From: Cryptomeria japonica
Taxonomy: Eukaryota > Streptophyta > Pinopsida > Cupressales > Cupressaceae
Direction of reading: 5' to 3'
NCBI RefSeq assembly: GCF_030272615.1
Contig: NC_081415.1
Span: 420,604,257-420,668,256 of the forward strand
DNA length: 64,000 nucleotides
Part shown: in pieces, positions 48,444 to 59,952 of the stretch
How the letters are laid out: the number at the start of each line of letters is the position of its first letter
Position numbering within the stretch: the stretch's first letter is position 1
Translations under genes and position numbers: made by a program
Notes under the pieces: generated by a model
Database searches by the model: none
The model's input: only the letters and a program-made list of their open reading frames with translations
Told to the model about the DNA's origin: nothing

Positions 48444-49267
48444 GAATTTCTCTAGAGGTTACTCCAAATGCACATTTCTTTGAATTTAATCTCAACTGAT
48501 ATCTTTCCAACCTATCAAAGATCTTGCTTAAGATGTTCAAATGTTCTTGTCTTGTATGAGATTTTGCAAGTATATCATCTACATAATCTTCCATAAATGT
48601 ATGCATCATATCATGGAAAATTGTTGTCATAACTCTTTGATAAGTTTCTCCTGCATTCTTAAGCCCAAATGGCATAACATTCCAACAATAAGTACCCCAT
48701 GCATAGGTGAATGCTATCTTTTCTTGATCTTCAGGGGCGATTCTTATTTGATTGTATCTTGAGAAGCCATCCATTAATGAAAACATCTCATGCCTTGCTG
48801 ATAAGTCCACAATTATATCAATGTTGGGTAGTGGAAAATCATCTTTGGGACATGCTTTGTTTAAATCTCTGAAATTGGTGTAGACTCTTATGCTTTTATC
48901 TGGCTTTGACACTGACACAATGCTTGAAACCCATTCTAGATAGGTAACTGGTCTTATGAAACCCACATCTAATAGTTTCTTTAGCTCTACTTTTACAAGA
49001 AGAGCAATGTGTGGATTAAGTCCTGGCATCATCTCAATGTGGATTTAAAAGCAAATCCACATTGAGATGATGCATTATAAGATCTGGATTAAGTCCTGGC
49101 ATGTCTGCATAGGACCAAGAAAAATTTATTTGTCTTTGTCTGAAGAATTATATGTATTCTCTCCTCTCTTTATCTAATAATGAGACAACAAAATGAAGTA
49201 TCTTGGGATCCTTTGATGTGCCAATGTTTATTGCTTCAGTTGGTTCTATTAGAATAGAAAATCCCTC
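48415..49267 (-). pseudogene. pol: Element C reverse transcriptase
   Basis: Open from 49032: VELKKLLDVGFIRPVTYLEW, FRDLNKACPKDDFPLPNID, FSLMDGFSRYNQIRIAPED, FTYAWGTYCWNVMPFGLKNA and the intact catalytic YVDD (about 48585-48574). The thumb continues after a frameshift near 48430 (VKAIMEMESPKNISQLRYLQ). The N-terminal part (49033-49260) contains MPGLNPDLIMHHLNVD but is scrambled by a fold-back duplication at 49013-49100. Synthesises element cDNA in its family. Confidence 0.92.
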
Positions 49268-51039
49268 CTAAAAATATGCAGGGAGGATGTCAAACTTTCC
49301 ATCTTCTAGCGCCTCAAAGAGGTTTTCACCGTCAGATACGTCCTTTATTTTCCCTTTTGATTGATCTAGTGTTGCCATGAAATGGTTTTCAATAGTAGGT
49401 CTCTTTCCTTGTTTTATTTCAATTTTGCGACTAGAAAGTTTGGCATTCTCTTGATTGCAAGAAATGTTACTTGATTCCGCTATGGAAGATATCTTAGGTG
49501 TTATGGGTTCGACATCATTAAGATACACAACTAAGTCATGATCATTGGAAAAGACATCTAATTCAGGGTTTTCTAGATTATCCCAATCAATTAGTTCTAG
49601 ATGAAGAAGGGGTAAGTCATAATCATTGTCATTGTTAGGTGCTTCAAAGTTTATGACATAATGGTCATAATTTGGCATAGAGTAGGTAATGTCATAGATA
49701 GAATGATCTTCAGGATAGTCTCTCCCAAGTGTTCTCCAATTAGTTCTAACAAAATTAGTATTAGTATTTTGTAGTTCACACTCAAATGGTTCTTCATCTA
49801 GCATTTGTCCCTTAAACAAATGGATTATATCAACACACACATCTTTAGTACTGCAAGTTCCTTCTTGATTATTTTCAATAAATTCATTTGTATTTTGAAG
49901 CTGGCATACTTGTGTACATGATATAGATAATTCTTTTGCTAGCTTTTGTCTTCTTTCAAACTCAGCTTCTTCTGGACTAATAGTCAATCCTACTTGACTA
50001 TCTCTTAGTTCTTCTATGGTTCTGCCATACCTTGGTACATCTTGCTCTTTATTTGATAGAAATCTGATATTTCCAGATGCTTGAGCCATATCTGTTTGTA
50101 CTTCTTGTGGCGTTACTTCTTTGTATTTTTCATCCCCTTTCTTTTGTTGTCTTGTATATGCCTCTTTTCTTTGGATTATGAGTTCTTCTTGTCTTCTTTC
50201 TAACTCCATCTTTTGTTTTGTAATAGACAAGTCTTGTTTTGTGATAGCTTCTTGCTCTTCATTTTTTTCTTCACTTGATATACTAGATGAGACATGTGGA
50301 CCCCATTCATATTGATTTGAATTTGTCTCTGAACCATTGTCTAGGACTACACCACTATACCACACAGGAATGTTGTATGGTGCAAAAACTTCCATGATTT
50401 CTGCCATCTCTATTTTCAATGTTTCTGGAATATCTTGTTCAAATTTTTCATTTGCTCATATTTATTGAACTTGTTGACAAGATTCTTCTTTTCTTTTGAT
50501 TGCAATCTCCTCTTCTTGTTTCTCATGTTCTTCTTGTTTATGCTTATTGGCTACTATTTTTGCTGTTTGATGTAGCTTTTCTTTCCATTTTTCTTCTTTA
50601 GAGATTGATTTCTTTCTCCACTTTGGCTGTTGATAATTATGGTGCTTTTTAATTGATTTTAGATATCCAAGTCTTGATTTATCTTCTTTAGATTGTGAGT
50701 GAGGACAAATAGGTTTTGAAATACCTTGATGTCACTTACCAATTGGTCCTTTTCCTTCATATCCCATTTTTTGCATGATCTTATAACCATTGCCATATTG
50801 TTCTATGGGGATATTGATTTCTGCAGCTATTTCTATAGTTTCATTTTCATCTTTGTACAACCAACCAAGAATGTCCTTGTCTTCGGTTTTTTCTTCAAGT
50901 GTTCTAGCTCTAACAAATGCTCCGTTAAACATGTCTTTTGATTTCTCTAAGGTCCGTGATTGGATATTTGTAGGCTTTCCATATGACTTAGGTGAAAGTG
51001 GAAAATAATGCAAAGAATATTTTCCCATTCCTTCATCAT
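49268..51039 (-). pseudogene. Element C G-patch and charged linker between protease and RT
   Basis: One frame with stops near 50732 (TGA) and about 50460. It begins with SLHYFPLSPKSYGKPTN, then LGWLYKDENETIEIAAEI, and a G-patch (about 50797-50705) GYKIMQKMGYEGKGPIGK continuing HQGISKPI after the TGA. A Lys/Glu-rich coiled-coil stretch follows (about 50650-50100; KWKEKLHQTAKIVANKHKQE and ELERRQEELIIQRKEAY), then an acidic 300-residue segment to 49268. G-patches bind nucleic acid or activate helicases, and occur next to protease in some retroelements. The linker has no recognised fold. Confidence 0.8.
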
Positions 51040-53489
51040 TTAATTTGAGCTTTTTCTCGAAGGTTTCCCATAACTTTTCTTGAATTCTTTGGTAGGATAT
51101 ATCGATTCTCCATTATGTGGAACTCTTGTATCTTGTGTTGGCTTCAGATTATTGCAATATTGGCTAGAGTCTCCAATTATAGTGACCTCTTGTCCTTCAT
51201 GAAGAAATTTTACACATTGATGATATGTAGAAGGAACTGCTTGCATGTTGTGAATCCATGACCTTCCTAGAAGAATGTTTAAGAGAGGTTCAAATCTAAA
51301 ACCCGACATAATGTATTCCTTTCCATAGGTCGTATTTTGATTGGTAACACCACAATTCCTTTAGAAGAACGCTCTGCTTCATCATTAGCCTTAATAGTTA
51401 TTTTCTTCTTTGGATCTACTACATTTTCTGAATATCCCAAAGCTTTTATTAAACTTAATGCACAAATGCTTAAGCCTACTCCACCATCTATGAGTACACA
51501 TTTGACATGAGTTTTATTAATGGTGACTTCAATATGTAAGGGAGCATTGTGAGGATGTTGCAAGGATGCATCATCATTTTTAGAAAATGATAGGCAATAA
51601 GGGGCTATAAGGTGTCCCACCATGTTTTGGAACTGATCCACATCCAAGTCTTTTGAAACTGTTGTTTCTACTAAAGCTTTTTCCAAAATTTCCTTATGCA
51701 TAGGTGAAACTCTGAGAAGTTCCAAAATTGATAATTGAGCAAGTATCCTCTGTAATTGCTCTACTAAATTGTATTGTTGTGAAATGGATGTTGAGTCTTT
51801 TGTTATACCCGGAAAGGTGACCTTCGCTTTGCTTCTCGTAATGACATTGATTGGCTCTGAAGGTGTGTTATCTTTAACAATGATGACATTTACTACATCA
51901 TCATATGTATAAGTGTAGTTCACTTTGGCCTTTCCTTTGTCATCTTTTAATTAGTATTGTTCACCTTTGTCATAATTCGGAAGTGGAATTTTGAAAGCTA
52001 GGTGTGATTCATTTATCTTATGGCTATCTACTGTGATAGTTCCATTATCGATTAGATCTTGGATAAGGTGTTTCAATCTCTGACAATCATTTGTTTGGTA
52101 TCCTTTATTCTGATGGTAATTACAAAAATGATTGTCATTCCACCAATTAGGCTTGACTTGTGGTTTATAACTTCTTGCTTCTGGTAAAACAATTAGTTTG
52201 TTTGCAAGAAGAGTTTTTGAAGCTGATTCCAAGGGCTCTCCAATGTTTGTGAATTTCCTGCGAGGATTGGAGAAGAAAGACTTGATTTATTTTTTTCTTG
52301 ATTGTTATTGTTTGGGATTTGAATTGATAGATTAAAGATTGGTTGTTGTTTCGTAGCACTATTATCATCATTTCCCCCATTGATGATATTCCTATTCTTT
52401 GACCAGAACTTTGGTTTGTCATTGTTGCCATTGTTGTTGTTGTTGTTGTTGTTGTAAGAATTATTGTAAAGTTTTAGGTCTCCTTTCTTTACCATCACAT
52501 TTTCTATTTTTAGACCATTCTCAATCATCTTGGCAAAGGAGGGAGGACATTGCATTTTTAGTCGATAACTCATTTCACTGATAAGATTATCAATGAATAT
52601 GTCCATCTTTTCTTGATTAGGTACATCTCTTGGATACCTATTAAACATCCATTTCCATCGCTTCAAGAAGATCATAAAAGATTCACCATTCTTTTGTTTA
52701 ACGTTGCATAAATCCAACATTGTTATCTCATTCCTTACATTATAGGAGTATTGTGAAATAAATCTATTCACGAGCTCTTCAAAAGATTTGATTCCAGATG
52801 GTAATCTTGAAAACATTCCATTGATTGTCCATTTAAACTCCTAGGGAAAAGACGCATCAGGTAAGTTTCATCGTGTGCAAATTCCATACTCATAGTACAA
52901 AACTCTCTAATGTGATCCCGAGGATAAGATTTTTCATCGTATTTGTCATATTTAGGGATCTCGCAATGCTGTGGAAATGGTATTATATTCATTTTTTTAT
53001 CGAAAGGATATGGGCAGATATCTTCCAATGAATACTTCTTGGAGCTTGTTCCATTTTGCATATCTTGTATCTATTGTTGTAGATTTTGCATTTATTGAGT
53101 GAGATTTAACAATGGATTATTCATATAGTTTCTCCTTATTTCTTCGTAAGTTCTTTTATCACTACACTCTCTTCTTGTGTCATCACATTCTTTTCTTGTC
53201 TCTTCATGACTTTCTTTGTTTACATCTTCATTATTTGGATCATCTGTGTTTTGGGTGTTACTTGCTTCCGCATCTTGTTTCAAGCTTTCCATGTTAAAGT
53301 CTTGTGGCAATTTAGCTCCTGATTTTGCCAACATCAAAAGATATTTCTCTTTTTGCTTTGCCAATAATTTTTCCATTAGTCTATCAAATTGAAATCTTTC
53401 TCAAGGTCTCTAATGGTATTATTGACTGTTTCTTCGTCAACAACCGTATACCCAAAACTTTGTAACATCGGATTATCTTCTTCCTCCAT
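51040..53489 (-). pseudogene. gag-pro: Element C gag and protease
   Basis: The ATG is at 53487-53489; the first ~37 codons (NPMLQSFGYTVVDEETVNN) precede a frameshift. Then MEKLLAKQKEKYLLMLAKSG, homologous to element A gag, and ICPYPFDKKMNIIPFPQH. The gag domain (52900-52500) has TYLMRLFPRSLNGQSME, a frameshift near 52815, then RLPSGIKSFEELVNRFISQ. An Asn run near 52440 comes from an AAC repeat. A Cys/His segment FCNYHQNKGYQTNDCQRLKH follows. The protease (51560-51200) has the loop LIDGGVGLSICALSLI and, after a frameshift near 51290, [20 protein letters not shown]. Several frameshifts and stops (e.g. TAA 51951). Confidence 0.9.
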
Positions 53490-53551
53490 TTATTTTTGTT
53501 GTTTTCTAAGTTGTTCTTATTGAGCTCTAGTCCAAACTGGCATGTGATTAT

Positions 53552-54749
53552 TGTTGGCATTTTGATGATTATGTTGTGATTGTCACTGATGGACACACAC
53601 TTGCTATGAGATCACTTTGAGAATATATGAATTATGTTCAACCGATAATTGTTCCAAACCGATATCATGTTGTAGTCTTTAGACTACTGTTGTTATGCAG
53701 AAAGTGTTTACCGATCTTAAGCGGTATAAAGACCCAAGTGACATAGAGAGATCAAGCGGTTTAAGGATCTCAAGCGGAGTGGAGCAAAGGAGCCAGAAGC
53801 AATAGTTATTTTTTTCTAGTCTTCAATTTTTGTCAACCGATAATCCGTTTAACTGGTATTACTCTGAGTCACCAACTGGTAACTAGAAAGTTGGACAAAC
53901 CGGTAATACTCTGTGATGAGTTACCAACCGGTATATTTTGTGATGAGTTACCATCCACCGACACTTTGACGGTGATTTTGTGTCGTGTTACCAAATGTGT
54001 CTAGATACAATGAACCTAGGAACTTGCAATGTAATCCTATTGGACCGACATGAAATTAGATTCCTTTTAAGGACATCATGTCTAGGGTTTTAGTAAGTGT
54101 GTAACTGATAGGGTTTGTGGTGGTTGATGAGCTCTTGAATGTGTGATCTCAACTGAGAAGATCAAGTCTGTGAGTTGTAACAGAGTAAGAAGTTACTAAA
54201 GACTGAAGTAATGCTGAAATGAATTAGCTATGAGCTACAATGGATCTAATCAAGCAGACTGTGCCATTTGCTAGATCATTCACTTGTTGATTACTCACAT
54301 CTTTGACAAGTTAGAAACCCTTAATTGGGTAGGCCCAGAAAAGCCTTTGTAAATCCTCTAACAAGGTGGTTTGCATTTGTGGATCTAAAATCCTCTCATA
54401 AGGTAGTCTTTAATCGGACTTATCTCCTAACAGAGATTGAGATTCCTAACAGGATCTGTTTTGGTAAAGAACATTGTATGACCTTAACCGGTCTGGTTAC
54501 TATTCTGCAGATAGTTACTTGTGAGTTTCATCTCACTGTGGTTTTTCCCATTTGGGTTTCCACGTCAAAATATCTTATGTTATGGTGATTGTTCTTCTGT
54601 GGGTGAATGCATTATGTGCTATTTGGTTTGCATGTGTGTTAATCGGTTTGTTTGCTAAACTGTTTTACCGGTTTACTGCTAGACTATTAAAGTGTTTAAG
54701 TACAGTATTTTTTGGTATACTAATTCACCCCCCCTCTTAGTATTCATCA
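53552..54749 (+). repeat. 5' LTR of the nested element
   Basis: 1198 bp, TGTTGGCATTTTGATGATTA to TATTCATCA. About 53640-54000 contains more than ten ACCGATA, ACCGGTA or AGCGGTA motifs. No clear TATA box seen. Confidence 0.93.
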
Positions 54750-54751
54750 AT

Positions 54752-54764
54752 TGGTATTAGAGCC
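54752..54764 (+). other. Primer binding site of the nested element
   Basis: TGGTATTAGAGCC, one base from the common tRNA-iMet PBS, three bases after the LTR. Confidence 0.88.
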
Positions 54765-54799
54765 AACCTTTCTATAAGTCTAACCACTTGGAAAGAGAT

Positions 54800-56077
54800 A
54801 TGGGGGAATACACTATGAGGGAACTTACTCATCGGCTCACTCAATCCGAGCAAGCCTATGATGAACTTATGGTCAAATATAAGGCCTCTCAGGAAAAAAG
54901 AAGAGAGCATGCTGAAAAACTGATGGAGCTAACTGAAAATAGTTCCTCTGATGAAGCGGACATGGAAGCCCTAATTCAAGAAGTTTAAAAATTGAATGAG
55001 TCCAATACCAACCTAAGAAGGGAACTTGAAGGCCTAACTATCAGAATGTGTCAAGAGCTTGAGAACCTAAGGAAAGTTGAAGATCTGGTAAAAGACAAAG
55101 ATCATGAGATCTCCAAGCTGAAGCAAGAGATCAGTGCACTTACTGCTCATCTTCATGGAAGAAAAATGGAAAAAGGAGTGCAAGGTGAACTAAACATAGC
55201 TATCTGTGAGAATGCAACCTTGAAGGAATCCAATGTTGCCATTTCCAAAGAACTCACTGAGTCAAAGGAAATACTTGCCAAATTCAATAAGAGCTCTATC
55301 AAGCTAGAGCAGAAGCTTGAATTAGCTAAACTGGTAAAGAATACCAATGGACTTAGTTTCTTTGAATATGAGGAAGGTGAGACCTCTGGAACAAAAAGTG
55401 GAGCATCAAAGAAACAACCAACATCAAAGGATAAAGGTAAGAAAAAGTTCAAACCTGTTTTCTTTAACTATCTCAAGGAAGGACACACTGCCAATGTATG
55501 TAGAAGTAAGGCTTACAATATTTTTCCTTATTTTCTAAATGATAAGCCTAGATCCAATAGATTCAATGGTAATTGTTATGCATGCAACAAGTTTGGGCAT
55601 AGAGAATTTGAATGCAGGTCTATCATGCACAATACCAGAAGGTATCCTCAAAGGAATCAAAGAGTTTTTCTTGAACCCTCTCGGAACCGGAACCCAAACC
55701 GGTTTAATACCTATAGTCATCAGTTAGGTAGCGGTGGCTATCAAGCGACAACCAGATGGAGAGAAATCTATGTGATTTATCATGGTCATGGTCACACTGC
55801 TACAACATGTAGAAGGAAGAATGGAAACATGAATAATGGACCTTGGAGAACACCTGGAATGGTTTACTATCACTGCAACAAACCGGGTCATATAGCAAGA
55901 TTCTACAAAGCAAGAAAGAGTATATCAGATGACATACCAGTCACTCCGGAAGGAAAAATTGATGTTGAAATTGTTCAAGCAGATATGAAGAAAACCTGGA
56001 AGAAGAAGCCAGAAGAAGTGATTCAAGAAGAACCGGTTTCTGCACCCAGTGTGGAAGTCGCTGAACCGGAAAACTAA
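54800..56077 (+). pseudogene. gag: Gag with four zinc-knuckle sites, three degenerate
   Basis: ATG at 54800, in-frame TAA at 54986-54988, then open to the natural stop at 56077. The N-terminal ~190 residues are a Glu/Lys/Leu-rich coiled coil (ESNTNLRRELEGLTIRMCQE). A basic C-terminal half carries one intact CCHC knuckle CYACNKFGHREFEC (55574-55615). Three more sites have lost cysteines: FNYLKEGHTANVC, VIYHGHGHTATTC and YYHCNKPGHIARFY. The tail is acidic and Pro-rich. It would bind RNA and build particles in its family. Confidence 0.85.
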
Positions 56078-56519
56078 GCATCATAAAAGCTTAGGGGGAG
56101 CAAATAGTGAAATATTTTGAACCCTCGGTTAACATCGGTAAAAGACCTTAACCGATATGAGATAACTATCAGATTGGCAGAAGACCAGAAACGGTAAAAG
56201 GCAAATTAGGGTTTACGCCCTAATAGTGGAGCATTTACTATGGTAGGTGAAGAATTTGTTTAAAAGGAATTTTCAAATCATTTCTCACTATCATTTTTTG
56301 AGAAAAGAAGTTTTCAAGTGCAGAGCGAAGAAAAGCAATTTACATTGCGATTCAAAGAATTTATCAAAATCTTGAAGAAGAATCTGAAGCAAACACCTGT
56401 TGGAGAAGTGTAGAATGCAAAGCAGTATTTCAGCAACTGAAGGAGTGTGTAGCAAAGTTCAATTTGTGAAGCCCTAAATTTTGATCTACGAAGGTATTTT
56501 TCAAAATTCTCTATTTATC

Positions 56520-59511
56520 ATGGCTTCAACATCACATGCTAGCTCTAGTGCACCCGTTGATTCTGTAGACTTCATTCAACGAAAGGCAAAATACAATGCC
56601 CTATCTCAAATACCCGCTGGTGTCATAGTGGAAGAAGGCATTTCAAATTTCATTGACTGCAAGATTGAAGACCCAGGATCTCTGATGATCCATTTCCAGT
56701 TGAGTCTGTTAAGGATAAGAAGATTAAACCAAAATTCAACATTCTGGAAAAGAAGAAACTTCACAACGCAACCTATTTTCTTGAAGAATTGTCGAATGAT
56801 CACATTCGAATTATTCTGAGCAGAGTACATGGTGATAAGATGTACTTAGAGTGGATGCATGATATCACACCAGAAGCAATTCATGTCGTCACTAGTTTCT
56901 GCAACGTTGGTGAAGTGCCAGCCCTAAGGAGGATTAGCAAGACAGAAATGACTAAGCTCACCAGTTTTGTGAGTGATTCATGGGGAATGAATTTCAATTC
57001 AATCAAGGATGATCTTGTCAAATATGCATGTATGGTGATAGCATACCGGACATTCCATGCCAGCAGAATCAACTCTATCTCTGCTGCAGCGGTAAATGCC
57101 GCCCACATGATGATCAAGGAAGATGCATCATTTGATCTATGCATTGGTATGCAAAGACAACTTTTGTTGAACTTGAAATTGATCAAACAAGACAATGCCC
57201 TAAAATTCAATTTGGACAACTACTGGTTGGGTTGTTCTTCTACTTCCAAGACTATTTTCTAGGAGTAGGTGATATTCAGTGGTCTGCTGACCAACCAGTG
57301 ACGAAGCAAATCAAGGAAAGCCTACAAGCGGTTGGAATCGGCTATTCAAAAGTGCTGAACAAATACTTTGATGAGTTCAGATGCAAAATGAACCAAAGGG
57401 TAAGAATATCCGGTGATATAGTCAAAAAGTATGAGGAAGACATCCGCTTCACCATCAAAGTTGATGAGTGCATAATGGAGGCGGTTGAGCCTAGACATGA
57501 AGAAGTGGAACAAATGGGATATGAGGTAATGAATGACATGTTAGATGGGTATGCCTCTACCCTAATCGCCTCACCCCTTGATCCAAAGGAAAAGAGAACC
57601 AACATCTATTTGGAAAGGGTTACACCAATTCAAGAACCCTCAATAAAGAAGGGAAGGGCAACGCCTTCAGCATTGGCATCGGTTACTCCAGCAAGTCCCA
57701 AAGTGACCAAGCGGTCACCAGTAAAGAAGAAATCGGAAGCGACACCTGCCAAAGTCTTTGAGAGGAAGCGGAAGACAAAAAGAAATACACCAAACTCAGA
57801 GGACACTGTCTCTGATGAATAACCTAAGAAGACTAGGCAAACGAGGAAAAAGACAAAGAGTGAACCGGCAACATCGGCACCGGTAAATATTGATATTTCC
57901 TCTTACAAACCTTTGACACATTGTCAAAGAACAATTAAGAATATTAGAAGAAAAGTACTTGGTGATTTGAAAGAGTTCTTTGATGATTTTAATGATGATG
58001 AAAAGAAAGAAGTTGAACAGGAAGTTATCAACTATTTATGTATTAATGACTGATGGTAATCAGAAATTAAATCTGAGATACCTAATTCTTTGTATAGTTC
58101 TTTAGACAACAAGTGGCACATTGCCATAGAAAAGGAACAAGAAATAAGAGAGGAAGTATTTGCACAATACTTTCCTGATGTGCCTAAAACAAAACTGTAT
58201 GAAGTGGTGGAGAGATATAAGGGCCTCTTCTTCATGAGAAGATGAAGACTCCTGTTGTTGGAAGGAAAAGTTCCTGAAGTGGTCAAAGATACCCACTCCC
58301 TTGCTCAATTAGCTTTAAGACTACATGAAGTGGCTGAAGCCAACAGGAAAGCAGAGCAAGAACTGGAAGTCACTCAACTGGATGAAGTATACAACAGTGA
58401 AGGAGAACCGATCACCACTCAAATAGAACCAAGTGATGTTGATGCCTTAAATGGTGACAATGTTACTCCAGATGCACCAGTAGAAACAAAAGGTCAGGAG
58501 AAATAGGAAGAAGACAAGAGAAAATAGGCAGAGGAAGAAAAAAAGAAACAGGAAGAAGACAAGAGAAAACAGGTAGAGGAAGAAAAGAAGAAATAGGAAG
58601 AAGACAAGAGAAAACAGGCAGAGGAAGAGAAGAAGAAGGAAGTGGAAAAGGAAGAGGAGAAGAAAAACAAAGAGGAGAAGAGAAAGGAAGAGGAGAAGAA
58701 AAATGATGAAGATGAAGAGAAGCAGAAAGAAGAGGAGAAAAAGAAGGCAAAAGAAGACAAGAAAAGAGCCAAAGAGAAAGAAGAAGTGTCACAGAGCACT
58801 CAGATGGAGACTCCAAAGGCAATCGGTAGTCAAGCCAAACTAACTGACATTACCAGTCCTATTGACCTCCAGTCTGCAAATGAATCAGAGCCATTGCAGA
58901 GCATTAAGATTGCTCAAGAGCTATTGGACACTCTAAGGAGGAAAAAGGAGGAAGATGTTATCCAAACTGTGGTGGAAACACTCACCAATTTGATACCCAG
59001 TACAAACCTCCAAAGTACCAATTCCTCACTTGCCCAATTAAAGCTTCTATGTATAGTTGTGGAAGACCAGGTCCAAAGCCTGGAAGATGTTGCAGAAACA
59101 GATGCCAAAAAGGAGCATGAAAAGGCTCTGAACATTGCCTTGGTGAAGAAGTTGAATAAGCTTAGGTCAGAACTTCAGAAGGCACAAAAGGACATCAAAG
59201 ATGCAACAGATGAGGGCAATCTACTACTCAGCAAGATATGCCAACCTCATTTATTTTGTGATGATGTGCTCACTCAGAAGGACAAACTGCAATATGATAT
59301 GCAGTCATTTATTAGCACCTTCAAGATGCCATATGATTCCTTCTCCACATATGGACAAATAGCTCACCGATTTCAACTTCAGTCTGCAAGAATAGAGACA
59401 AAGATAAGCAACCAGACACGTAATTTGCAAGAACTTCAACTGGTCCTACTGCCAAGACTGCAAATTCTCCAGAAATGCTACCTCAATATAGATGCCCTAA
59501 TGATTACTTAA
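56520..59511 (+). pseudogene. ORF2 of the nested element, unknown function
   Basis: About 1000 codons. ATG at 56520 (MASTSHASSSAPVDSVDFIQ); frameshifts near 56700 and 57210; then a single frame to 59511 broken by stops at 57820, 58051, 58057, 58243, 58504, 58525 and 58594. Residues ~60-380 look globular (YLEWMHDITPEAIHVVTSFC, LVKYACMVIAYRTFHASRIN, LLVGLFFYFQDYFLGVGDIQ). A Lys/Arg/Ser/Pro-rich basic region follows (57640-57880), then a 15-residue Lys/Glu repeat, then a coiled coil (58900-59230). No polymerase or nuclease motif. It resembles in organisation the extra proteins of plant transposons, but I cannot assign a family. Confidence 0.75.
58504..58800 (+). repeat. 45-bp coding tandem repeat, Lys/Glu-rich
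   Basis: Units start at 58504, 58549 and 58594, exactly 45 bp apart, encoding QEEDKRKQAEEEKKK-type 15-mers. Irregular Glu/Lys codon runs continue to 58790. Two of three unit-start codons are TAG where the other is CAG. Confidence 0.88.
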
Positions 59512-59934
59512 GAGATGAGTACCATGGATGCCATGGAGGAGCAGGTTTATCCGATGCAAATAGAGAATGAGGTTGCTACCTCATTGCTTGAATCATGGTC
59601 TTTATCCATGAAGACATTTACGTAGGATTTTAAATCAGTTTTTGACAAGTTTCACTCTTTATTGTCATAAACTTTTAAATCAGTTTTTAATGCTAATGGA
59701 ACAATGGTCTTGCAACTATACTTTGTCATTGTTGGAAAAGGGGGAGTAGTATTTTGTATTTAAAATTTTGATGCATGCTTTGCATACTTTCATGATTATC
59801 TCAGTAAGGAAGTAGTATACATTGTATTTTTTGCAAAAGGGATAGTGTATATGCTTAGGGGGAGTAATTTTACTTATGGCATATTTTTGTTGTAAAACAC
59901 TTAGAAGTCAAAATTTTTCCTAAGTGTTGCCATC

Positions 59935-59952
59935 AATGCCAAAGGAGGAGAT
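59935..59952 (+). other. Polypurine tract of the nested element
   Basis: GCCAAAGGAGGAGAT immediately before the 3' LTR, one base different from the copia PPT at 13485. Confidence 0.88.

Noticed and set aside
52399-52581. Cys-rich plus-strand frame
   Set aside because: A run of Cys comes from the antisense of an Asn-coding AAC repeat in element C gag.
58463-58822. Minus-strand Ser/Leu/Phe-rich frames resembling a membrane protein
   Set aside because: They are the antisense of the Lys/Glu-coding repeat of ORF2.
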